DNA from: Psoroptes ovis
Lineage: Eukaryota > Arthropoda > Arachnida > Sarcoptiformes > Psoroptidae
DNA: 64,000 bases
Assembly (NCBI GenBank): GCA_002943765.1
Contig: PQWQ01000005.1
Span: 434,001 to 498,000, forward strand
Direction of reading: 5' to 3'
Shown: positions 24,017 through 34,765 of the stretch, piece after piece
How positions within the stretch are numbered: the stretch's first letter is position 1
How the letters are laid out: each line of letters begins with the position of its first letter
Notes under the pieces: model-generated
The model's input: the letters and a program-made list of their open reading frames with translations, nothing else
The model's database searches: none
What the model was told of the DNA's origin: nothing
Program-made: the position numbers and the translations under genes

Positions 24017-25439
24017 ATGGAAAAAAGATCACTTAGAATCGTATTTTATGCGTCAAATTTTACTGGACCACAAAATGCATGCATTGGTTTTGGGCAAACA
24101 TTAGCCGAACGTGGACATGATGTTTACTTTTTTTCTACCAAAGAATGGCTTAGAAAATATCAAAAATTTGGCTTCAAATGTTTGTTATTGAATGATGAGG
24201 ATGAAGCAATTGAAACTGCCGAGAGCCCAGAAGATTCCATTCGAAAATATGTTGATGAATTGAATGCAAGTGGTTTTCTTGAAGATAAAACAGCGCTGGA
24301 AAAATTACGACAGCTTCAAAAATTGCGATTCCTGGAAGAACATTTCGGTGAACCAGCTCGTCGTTATGATTCAAAAATCAAAAATTATTTGAAAAATGAA
24401 CCAAAATTCGACCTAATCATAATTGATAGTGAAATCTATCCACCAAGTTTAGTCGCCGCTAATCGTCCATGGATTTATTTATTCTGTTCAAATCCCATCG
24501 GATTATTTCAATCAGATGAATTGCCACCATTTACATCTGGTATGTATTTGATATTTCAGAGATTATACTGACTTACTCTAAATCAAATTTTCTCAAGATT
24601 TTTCCACCAACAGTAATCCAGAATTGTGGAAAGAATTTCAACAAGAATTAAATGAAAATTTCTATAAAAATGTACGTGATGAACAGATGAAAATTTTCAG
24701 CCAATGTGGAGTGGAATTTCCTCGAGAATCAGCTGATCGATATGTACAATTGTCACCATATTTGAATTTATATCAATTTCCTCGAGAAATTGATTATCAT
24801 GACACTATCACGATTGATCCGAAGAAATTCTTTGGTGTCGATGCATTTTGCCGTTTTGAATTGAATTACGATGATGGAAGCTTATTCGAAATACCATTTC
24901 GTAATCGTATGAAAAAAGATGATAAACTGATTTATTTATCCTTAGGGTCAATGGGTTCTGGTAATATTGAGCTGATGAAACGTTTGATACGGATATTCGC
25001 CAGAACAAAACATTGGTTCATTGTTTCGAAAGGAAAATTATCCGATCAATATTCGATCGAAGCGGATAATGTATGGGGTGATAAATTTCTACCACAAACA
25101 CATGTTTTATCGATGGTCGATGCTGCAATATTACATGGTGGTAATAATGGTTTCACTGAAGCATTATATTTTGGTCGCCCATTGATCATTATGCCAATGT
25201 TTTATGATCAATATCATAATGCTAAACGTGTGGTGGAAAAACGGATCGGTTTCGAATTGAATCCATTCAATTTCAGCGATGAACAGCTGTTATATCAATT
25301 GGATCAAATCGTTTATAATCAAGAACTACGTAAACGTTGTGAGAGTATTGGAAAAAATATTCGACAACGACAATTGAAACATAAAGCATCTGAATTGTTG
25401 GAAAAAATTGTCGAAGAATTTGATTCAGTGGGAAAATAA
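24017..25439 (+). CDS. UDP-glycosyltransferase, GT1 family, soluble type
   Basis: Exon 1 24017..24539 and exon 2 24598..25439 (58-bp intron), 454 residues. GT-B fold enzyme that would transfer a sugar from a UDP-sugar to small lipophilic or phenolic acceptors. The N-terminal Rossmann start (IVFYASNFTGPQNACIGFGQ...LAERGHDVYFFST) has the acceptor-side layout. The C-terminal nucleotide-sugar signature includes LPQTHVLSMVDAAILHGGNNGFTEALYFGRPLIIMPMFYDQYHNAKRV in three parts; His354 begins HGGNNG. There is no signal peptide and no C-terminal membrane anchor, unlike animal ER UGTs. Mite UGTs of this kind are described as gained from bacteria in spider mites; a similar origin here is inference, and the intron shows it is domesticated in the host genome. 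Likely role is xenobiotic conjugation. Confidence 0.9.
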
Positions 25440-26695
25440 TCACTTTTTAATTAATTAATTTTAATGATTTTAATTTTCAAAAAAAAATTTGGTCCTATCC
25501 TTTATGAATGAACCCATTGAGAGAAAAAAAATTGAGTTGGTTTTTTGTTTATTTTTTTTATTTTCATTTTTTTTATTTTCAAAAATAAAAATAAATAAAC
25601 AAACAATAAAAACTGAATCAAAACAAATGATATAACACATCAAATGAGTCTTTTGTTGTTGTAAAATCACACATTTTAACGAATAAATATTGCAAAATAT
25701 AAAAATTTTCATTTTAATTCCGATAATTTCATTCGTATAATCGAAAAAAAATCATCATTCATTCATATAAAACAATCGTAATAATAAATCAATGAAGCAT
25801 TAATCTGAATTCAATTTTTGTGTGTTTTTTAAGTTCTTAATCTAAAATATCAACCGAAAATAAGCAAATACGACATTTACTTGACAATTGAACTCAATTT
25901 TTTTTCGATTTTCAGGTAAAATTTACATCTAAACTTTGTTTTCATTTGAATTAATCTAAAATTGTTTCATTTACATGTCTTTTAGATTCAAACATATTGA
26001 TATTTTAAAACATTCCCTATGATATTTTCATTATTTTAAAAAGTCAACATTTCAATTGATATTGATTGGATGGATTAATCAATGAATATGATTTGAATTG
26101 AACTGATTCGATTTGAATTGAATAAATGAATAGAATAAAATATAAACGAAAAAGAAAGAAAAAAATTTGAAATTTATCAAAAATAATAATAATTAAATAA
26201 ACGAATTGTGATACAAATATATACATGTTTCAATAAACAACAACAAATAATAACAGCGATATTATTAAATTACATTGGAATTAATTCAAAATATACACAC
26301 GATCTACATTAACTAATCACACATTTAATATTTACAAATATATTGTTTTATTGTTCGATTGAAAACGATGAGAATGATTCGAAATATGAATTGAAACGTA
26401 ATGAAAATTCTTCATTAATCTAAAATGTTATTTGAAAATAACATATATTAATCAATCACTCAATAATCATCAATAATATTACAATGTAAAACCTTTTCCT
26501 TGATTTTCAACCGATCATTATTCGCTAATAATCGTACAAATATTGAATTTTTTGATCCACACAAATCATATAAACAGTTATTAAAGTGCCAATCCATTAT
26601 TTGGGCCGTTTTGTTGTCGTTTGTCATCGAGATTCCAGCTATAATTTCAATTGCAAATCAACAAGCAATAGTCCTCAAACATTAATGTCAATTCT
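25440..26695. other. Intergenic region, no gene seen
   Basis: Very AT-rich spacer with long A and T tracts (25478-25600). It contains the UGT 3' flank and the presumed 5' region of the CCCH gene. An upstream short frame at 26500-26685 and an out-of-frame ATG at 26684 precede the chosen CCCH start; a 5' UTR or upstream ORF is possible. No motif is recognised. Confidence 0.5.
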
Positions 26696-29600
26696 ATGGA
26701 ATCAAGTTTTCGTCAATCTACAAAGACATTTGATCATTTTGTTAAGAATAATAATAATAATCGGCAACAAACAACAATATTACCACAGCAGCAACAGCAA
26801 CAACAATCAAAACAACGGAAATTTTTGTTTAATCATTTGAATTATGGTAGCAACAGTAAAAGATTGTCATCACCATTATCTACAATATCATCAACAAGAA
26901 ATGGCAATAATAATGAATCAAATGTCAATAATAATGATGAAAATAATGATAATAATGAATATAACTTGAATAATTCAACGAGAAAATCATATTTCAATAC
27001 ATTTAATGATAGAAAATATTCAAGAAATAAATTTCAACCAAGTAATAATGATAATAATCAAAGATTATACAATAATTATGTAGTAAATTCTATGAAAATT
27101 AATAATAATAATAACCCTAGATACACAACAACAAATAATAATCAGAATAATAATAAACGTCATTCATCACCATTTACACGTGTTGGTGTTGGTAGTAGTG
27201 GTGGTGGTGGTGGTGGTTATTCATCATCATCTGCAGCATCAGCATCACCATCAGCAGCATCATCATCATCACCATTACATAATAATAATAATAATAATTT
27301 ACAGGCAAATGATATCAGCAGCAGCATCATCAGTAGCAAATACAAACATTCAAATAGACAATTTAATAATTTTCACAATGATAATCCAAATGATGAAGAT
27401 GGTAATTCATATTCGAATGAAAATAAACTATTAGATTGGCTGGAATACGAGTTGGATAAACGTGGTATCGATTCATTGATTTATGGCCGATATTTGTTAT
27501 CATTACTACAACAAACAACGAATAATGATTGGAACTCAACGTATTCATTGAATGATGATAATTTGGGCGATTGTAACGGTGATAATGAAACATTTGATAG
27601 CGGTTACGAAGGTTCAATAACATCGAATACTAATCGAAAATTTTTGACAAAATCAATCGCCAAGCAACCAAGATATTGTGAATTGCATCAAAAACTATAT
27701 CGTGGACATGATGGTGAAATATTGATGCGTCGACTACGGCAAACATCACCAAGTAATACGACGACGAATCAACAACAACAACAACGATCGTCTGCGAACT
27801 CATTTAATTTATTCAATAATAACAGCAATAACCGTACACAAACATCATCATCATCGGCTTCATCATCATCATCTTCGTCGTCCACAGCTTTATCAACATT
27901 TAATGCACCAAAAATATCACCAAAATGGATGCATAAACGTTATCGTCAATCATCATCATCATCGCCGCCATTCAAATCAAAATGTTTTAATTCGAATAAT
28001 CACATTGAACAATGTGATAATCATTGTAATGATTATGATGATGATTATGGTGATCTAATACTCACTAATTGTCCTGATTGTTGTCGAAAATATTCTGGGA
28101 AAAAATATTGGGGTAAAGATTATCGTAAATTTATGATATTTAAATGTTTAAAATCAGCTGCCGGCATCAATAATGATGATGATGATGATCGTCGTAATCA
28201 AAATGATTTTGATGATGATTTCGATGATTTTATTGATGAATTGTGTAAAAAATATGATTCGACGACAACCTTTCAAAAGCCCAATCATCGTTATTCAACA
28301 CAATCTAAATATGACAATACTGATCGTAGAAACCACAATAATAACAATAAACAACAGCAACAAATTGAAAATAAATCCGAATCGATATTGGATCAAGCGA
28401 AAAAATATTATGATGCATTTCCAGCCTTAGGTGATAAAGCTATTGATGATAAGAATTCGAAAATCGAATCACCATCACTGTCGAGTGGTGACGCTTTAAG
28501 AAGTCATAGTACAAGTAGCAGTAGCTGTCAATTCAATATTCGAAATAATACGAGTAATAAACAACAAAACAAATTATCATCACAACAATCATCGATAGAT
28601 GATTCAGTATTTTATGATAATCAACAACAACAACAACAATCAACGAATAATGGTAATATTGATCAATCACAATCGATGATGACCGATAATAATAATGATA
28701 ATGATGAACCTGATCAAAATTGGAATGGTAAAAAAATTATTCGAAATATTGTCGAAAAAAATAATTCAAAATTGGAAATTATTACGATTGATGATTATAA
28801 TCGATTACAGCGACACCATCAACAAGATGAATCAACATTAACTAATAATACTAATAACAACAATAATCAATCGAAAAAATTTATTATAAAATTAAAAAGT
28901 AAATTATTAGGTGATGATCACGGCAGTAATTATAAACGAAATACTGGTATAATAATTAAAACATCATTGATTAATGATGATAATTTTGATAATATCAGTA
29001 ATGATTCCAATAATGATAATTCAAGAATGGTTACATTGAAAAAATTCCCAGCAATGACCACAACGAATAATTCAAATAATAAAGATGATACTGATGCTAA
29101 TAGAATCAATAATCAATCTATGATTGAAAATAATGGTAATAATAATTCGAATCAAAATAACCAAAATCAATCATCATCATCGAAATTATCGGCAAAAGAA
29201 ATGGCTAAAATTAATCAATTAATGCCATCATTTTTATTGGCTTCAAATCATCAACATTCGAATGTTGATGATGGTGATAATAATTGTGACCAATCAGACC
29301 AATCAGATACTAAAATGATCATGAAAATTGATGATAATCACAGTAAAAATCGCGGTACCAATGATCAGAAGCCACAAAGTGTCCCTGAACCAGCGAAATC
29401 ATCAGTGAATCGTCAACAAATCGCGCCGCAAAAAGCATTTTCGAAACAATTTAAGCAGCCCCAGCCCCAGCAACGTAAAACATCATATCGATCATCATCG
29501 TATAACAACAGCAATGATATCAATGGTGGTCGAAAAAAACTTCATTCATCGTCACCAATGAAATTGTCGACAACAGATTACACTACTGGTGACATGATTA

Positions 29601-32600
29601 GTAAAGATAATGATGAACAATCTCAACAACAACCAGCGCCATCTCCTGTCCAACAACCTTCGAAAATGAATAATAATTTAAATAGTGTTGATTCGTTGTT
29701 ACCAGATTTTTTAAAACGAAGTGCTCAAAAATCAAATGATCAAAAATCAGCTGTTTCAAATGATGAATTATCAGCAGCAATCACTGATTCGAAAGGCAGC
29801 CAAAATCTGTCAAAAATCAGTGTCAGTAATGATGATATGAAAAATCAATCAACAATCAATGATAAACATGGTGGAATACCAGATGAACTACTATCGAATG
29901 ATGAATCGATTAAAAATGATGATAATCAAATGGTTGATAATAGCAGTGGTGTTGGTGGCGGTGGCAAATACAATGACCTTGATTCTGTTGTGATCAATGC
30001 AATCAATGATACTGTCAATGATAATACAACAACAACAACACTGTCAACAACAAATGATAGAGTTGATAATGATAATGATTTATTGATCAATATGATGATG
30101 ACAAGCGCAACATGGAAACCTAAATTTTCGAATAATAATGATTATGATGACAATAACATTTCGAATGTTTTTGGTTGTTGTCAAATTTTGCCAAAAACAA
30201 ACAAAATTTTCGATGAAATCAATCAGGTAGAAGATTCGATTAAATTATATGAACTGATTGATAATTGGTATGATTCACAAGTACAAATGACCAATAAGAA
30301 TAATAATGATAAGGATTTCAAAAATTACTTCGAATCATTTAATGATCAACAATCGTGGCGACCATTAGATATCGAAGCATTCATTCGACCATCTAACAAT
30401 GATCAACAAGATGATCATTCGAAATTGAATCAAATTCAATCATACAAAAAACGCCTTAGTTATTTGACAGAAATGTGGAATAATAATTGTACAAATGGTT
30501 ATATTTTTGCTGAATCAAATTCATCAAACATGATCAATGATAATCGACGATTAAATGAAGAATTATTGTTGATAAGAGAAAAACAATGTCAAAATAGTCG
30601 AAATGTGATGACCAATCCAACTAATCTTATTGAAAATGTTGAAATAGAAATGTCGATTGTTAATGATGACAATTTTCTAGCTAACCTGATTGATTTGCAA
30701 ATGAAATTGAATATTGAAAATTTTGCAAGTGATGAGCTAACCAAAACAATGTCACCGAAACATGAGCCATTATCGAATGAAATCAACCACAATTCGAATG
30801 AAACACTAATCGATATGAGCGAAATCATAAACAATGTATTAGAACTGATTAATCATGAAAAACAAAGTGAAATCAGTGTTCAAACATCATCATCAATAAT
30901 CAATGAAAATTTACATTCAACTGATTCATTATCATCACTATCATCATCGACGACAACAAGCACATCCAACACCGATATGACATCTGATAATTCTTCATTA
31001 GACAATGAATTAATGGAGAAATTGTCAGCGTTGCCTAGAGCTTCGTCTGATCGAATCGTTGAGATTTCAAATGACTTGAAACCATCACAACAGGGACCAT
31101 TTTCAAAACGATACAAACTGAAACAATCGACAGACTTAGCTTATGATGATAATTATATTAATGGTCATATTGTTACATCGACAATGAATTTAACTGATTA
31201 TTATCATCACCATCATCAATATCAATTGTTACGTAAATCAATTACATATCATCATCATCAACAGTGGTATCATCCGATAGACTTGTCTCATGATAATAAT
31301 CATAGCAATGAAATTGAACCAAATGTTGATGATGATACAAATCATATTTCATATTATCATGATTCGAATTATAATGAAGATGATCTGAATATGATGGAAC
31401 ATTTATTCACAAACGATGAACAACAACATTATTTTGAATCATATGGAAATGATTTATATAATTATGATGGTTATCTATTTAAAATGCCCAGCGATAATAA
31501 TAATCATTCTAAAACAAATGATGATCAGAATAATGATAATTTAGATTCCGAACAATTATATGCTAATTGTAAATTTAATATTGATGTTTGTAATTATACA
31601 AATCTGACTGATGGTAGTAAATCATATGATTTAGAAAATTTACAACCAATCGACGTGAAATTTAAATTGGAAAATCGTTATCTGGTACCAGATAATGGTA
31701 AGTTTTTAAATTTTAAAATTGATTCAAATGTGTTTAATGATGATTTTTTTTATACTTGTCAAATACCCAGAAACAAAACCAGTGCTGAAACCATGTGCAT
31801 TTTTCCTTGAAAATTCATGTGCCCGACTGGATTGTAAATTTTCACATGATCTTTCATCGATACCTTGTAAATATTATTTAGAAGGTGCCTGTTATAAAGA
31901 TGAATTTTGTCCATTTTTACATGAAAAACCGAAAAGGTATACACTGGATTGACTGAATTCAATGAGATTTTAATATTTAAAATTATTTTTCCCCCCATAA
32001 TTAGTGATCTCGAACAACTAATGAATCAATTCTCATCACCATCACAATATGATTCGCGTGCTAATGATATCAATGAATTTAAAATTGAATCCGATTCTGA
32101 TTTTCCATCATTATTTGATAATAATAATAATGATGATGATAATCGGCAAAATACATTGAATAATCATACAATTAATGAATCTTTAACCAACAACAATGTA
32201 AACCATGATGATGATGAACAACAACAACAACAACAACGTGTAAATTTCATCTACAAATTGACGACCAACATTCATAAACCAGTAACAACACCAACATCAA
32301 ACAATGTTAATGATAATAATAATCATCAGCGAAAATCGCCATTAAAATTGATTGATTTTATTAATTTAAATAATGACAATAATAACAGTAATGAATTTCC
32401 AATGTTGCTGACATCATCTACTGCTTCACAACAAAATTCATTTGCCACCAAATGTTTTAATGTAAATAATAATACTAATTCAAAACTCATGGATAACAAA
32501 AATACGAATGAAAAGCTATCGAAATCGAATCGTTCGAAGATTGTTGAGCAGGTAGAAGAAGAATGGCCAAGTTTATCATCTGAATCAAAACCAATGATGT

Positions 32601-32851
32601 CATCATCACCGACACCGCCTCTCGCTGCTCCCAAAAATAATGAATTATCATCATTTAAATCAAATACTTCGAATAAAATAATCACCTTACGAGATACCAA
32701 TAGATTGAATGGTTTGAATTTTCGTGATAAAGTCCTAATGAAATCATCATCATCATCATCCACATTATCGACATCGATGAAGAAGAAAAAGAATAAATGC
32801 GGTAATTCGAATGGTAATTTATCGCTCAAAAATATTATGAATAATTTTTAA
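26696..32851 (+). CDS. Large CCCH zinc-finger protein with Asn/Gln-rich disordered arms
   Basis: Three exons, 26696..31697, 31771..31936 and 32005..32851 (introns 73 and 68 bp, GT-AG, in phase), 2,004 residues. Nearly all of it is disordered Asn/Asp/Ser/Gln sequence with conserved islands. These are a helical block LLDWLEYELDKRGIDSLIYG near residues 245-273, a second at PDCCRKYSGKKYWGKDYRKF, and two adjacent zinc fingers. Finger 1 is Cys1676-x7-Cys-x4-Cys-x3-His1693 and finger 2 is Cys1700-x7-Cys-x5-Cys-x3-His1718. Four Phe/Trp-Pro-x-Leu short motifs occur: AFPALG ~574, DFPSLF ~1756, EFPML ~1853 and EEWPSLS ~1910. CCCH fingers usually bind RNA. The finger pair resembles CCCH proteins of fungi and plants with similar FPxL motifs, but no named orthologue could be assigned. 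Whether the first ATG is correct is uncertain. It converges with SGF29 (500 bp between stops). Confidence 0.8.
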
Positions 32852-33351
32852 CTTGAAAAAAGGACTTAATTTAATGAACATCTTGAATTTTTGCTGAAAT
32901 CGATCGACCATCAAAGACATCATGTAAGAAATCAAGAACCAATCTAATCTAGTCAACGATCTGAATTATCAACTGACCAACGAAAAAAATCGAACCAAAA
33001 TTACTTCATCAAACAATTGTCTACTGCTGCTGCTGCTGCTTTTATCATAAAACACCCAACATTTACACAAAAACATTTATCATAAAATGACCCTTTGAAT
33101 ATTGAATGATTTTTCTTCACATTTTTTCCACCCCCTAAACAACATAAGAAAACAAACAATCATTAGACACACACACATTATTTCTTTGCTGCAAAACATT
33201 TGAATTTTTTCTGTTCTTCTTTTTTTTAGTGTAAATGATGTATGATGCTGCTGCTGTGTGTGTGTGTGCAAAACGCATTCAAATTCAATGATGATGAATG
33301 AATGATATTAATTAAACTAAATGAAATATTTCTTTTGATGAATGAATCATT
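32852..33351. other. Intergenic region between convergent stops
   Basis: 500 bp between the stops of the CCCH gene (+) and SGF29 (-). It contains CTGCTG and GT simple repeats (33022-33040, 33246-33268). No gene or structured RNA is seen; probably both 3' UTRs. Confidence 0.55.
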
Positions 33352-34605
33352 TCATTCTTTTTTCAGCTGTTTATAAACATTGGCCATCGAATGATTAAAA
33401 CGATTCGGTATCAACGATTGCAACGATTCACTATGGTCCAACAAATCACGACTACGTTTTTTAGGCGTCTCCAACATGATGTCTTTTGGTTCTTTAAGTA
33501 CATATCGTTGTGGCACTTCCAACGGGGGCGAAAAACCATCTTGATACGAACCATCGACAAATAGAATTTGATACATTCCATTCGATGTCATCGGAGCGTT
33601 CAATACTTTACCATGGTAGAAACATGTTGTTTGTGGATATAGTGCCAATATATGTGTGTCACGTTTATACAGTGCTTCAGGATTGGTTTCTGGATTTGCT
33701 CGATATAGCGGCAGAGGTATCAATGAACGACGTGATAAATAGTGGCGTTCATTTTGTTCTTCATCGATATCATCGATTTCAAAACGATTACCATTCACAT
33801 GAACGACTTCGGCCAAAATCCAATCACCACCATTATCTTGAGCATTATTATTCATGCTAATTGCTGATGAACTTGATCCTGATGCTGCTGCTGTTGTTGT
33901 CGTTGTGGTTGTTGTTGGTTTAATATTATCATTAGCTTTCGGTATCAATGCAGCTACTAAATCACCAATTTTTGGTGTATATGATAAATCAGCTGGTATT
34001 GCACCGCAAAGTGGTGGTGGTTTTTCATTCACCGATCGACCAATCCACAGCGGTAATGTGTGGGCACAATCATTCAATAATTTAATCATTTGCCCACGAC
34101 GTATGAATGATTTTTTATTTTTGAATGCATATTGCATTTTTTTCTGTCGTGAACGTGAATAATTACGTATCTCTTGAATCAAATCTAATGATGAACGTAA
34201 TGTATTTGCTTCTTGTTCACAAGCAGTGACAGCATTATCAAACAGCGATTTTAAATTATCCGAATCATGTTTATTGATTTCATTTTTCATACAATTTTTT
34301 TGTTGATCTCTTAGTTCATTAACACTGTCCATTGCTTTTTGTCGAAATAATGCTATTTGTTTGGTTAAACGATTCAATAATTGTAATCGTTCTTTTAGAA
34401 ATTCACCTTCAGCACCTTTGAATATGTCCAACGATGTTGCAGTTTGATTTATGATTGCTGTTGCTGCCGATGATGTTAACGATGTTGATGCTATGGCTTT
34501 AGCTTCATTCTCATTTTTATCGTTCGATTGATCCATTGATGAATCATTGATCGATTCTTGTTGTTGCTGATCATCATTGCTATCGGTAATATTATTATCC
34601 ATCAT
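33352..34605 (-). CDS. SGF29: SAGA-associated factor 29 homologue (tandem Tudor, H3K4me reader)
   Basis: Single exon, 417 residues (human SGF29 has 293; the excess is a Ser/Gln-rich N terminus and a Thr/Ala run near residue 240). SGF29 is a subunit of the SAGA histone acetyltransferase module that binds H3K4me2/3 through a C-terminal tandem Tudor (SGF29_C) domain. Seen: an N-terminal helical/coiled segment around residues 65-130, then the Tudor region. The Tudor region has KIGDLVAALIP, WILAEVVH, EIDDIDEEQNERHYLSRRSLIPLP, NPETNPEALY, ILALYPQTTCFYHGKV, and FVDGSYQDGFSPPLEVPQRYV. These segments are nearly identical to animal SGF29. A YY1-like motif lies 80-93 bp upstream of the ATG, and a minisatellite begins ~160 bp upstream. 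Confidence 0.95.
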   Translation of the reverse strand: MMDNNITDSNDDQQQQESINDSSMDQSNDKNENEAKAIASTSLTSSAATAIINQTATSLDIFKGAEGEFLKERLQLLNRLTKQIALFRQKAMDSVNELRDQQKNCMKNEINKHDSDNLKSLFDNAVTACEQEANTLRSSLDLIQEIRNYSRSRQKKMQYAFKNKKSFIRRGQMIKLLNDCAHTLPLWIGRSVNEKPPPLCGAIPADLSYTPKIGDLVAALIPKANDNIKPTTTTTTTTAAASGSSSSAISMNNNAQDNGGDWILAEVVHVNGNRFEIDDIDEEQNERHYLSRRSLIPLPLYRANPETNPEALYKRDTHILALYPQTTCFYHGKVLNAPMTSNGMYQILFVDGSYQDGFSPPLEVPQRYVLKEPKDIMLETPKKRSRDLLDHSESLQSLIPNRFNHSMANVYKQLKKE

Positions 34606-34684
34606 TTGAATTTGATAAGAAATTTTTTAAAATGAAAATTAATTGATGTAAACAAAACTTGAAAAAAATTCTTATTCAAAAAAC

Positions 34685-34698
34685 GTGCTGCCATCTTT
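34685..34698 (-). promoter_or_regulatory. AGATGGC promoter-like motif upstream of SGF29
   Basis: On the minus strand this reads AAAGATGGCAGCAC, 80-93 bp before the SGF29 ATG. Similar motifs precede GTF3C1, the alpha/beta hydrolase and ENGase at comparable distances. The core matches YY1/Pho-type GCCAT sites that mark transcription starts of housekeeping genes in other animals. Confidence 0.45.
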
Positions 34699-34765
34699 CT
34701 TTCGAAAAAAAATATTTATTTTTGACAGTCAGTGTCGCTATCTTTTGTGGAAAATTTTAAAAGTT

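Noticed and set aside
31697..32005. Breaks in the CCCH gene suggesting a pseudogene
   Set aside because: Two short in-phase GT-AG introns account for both frame changes and leave the zinc fingers intact.
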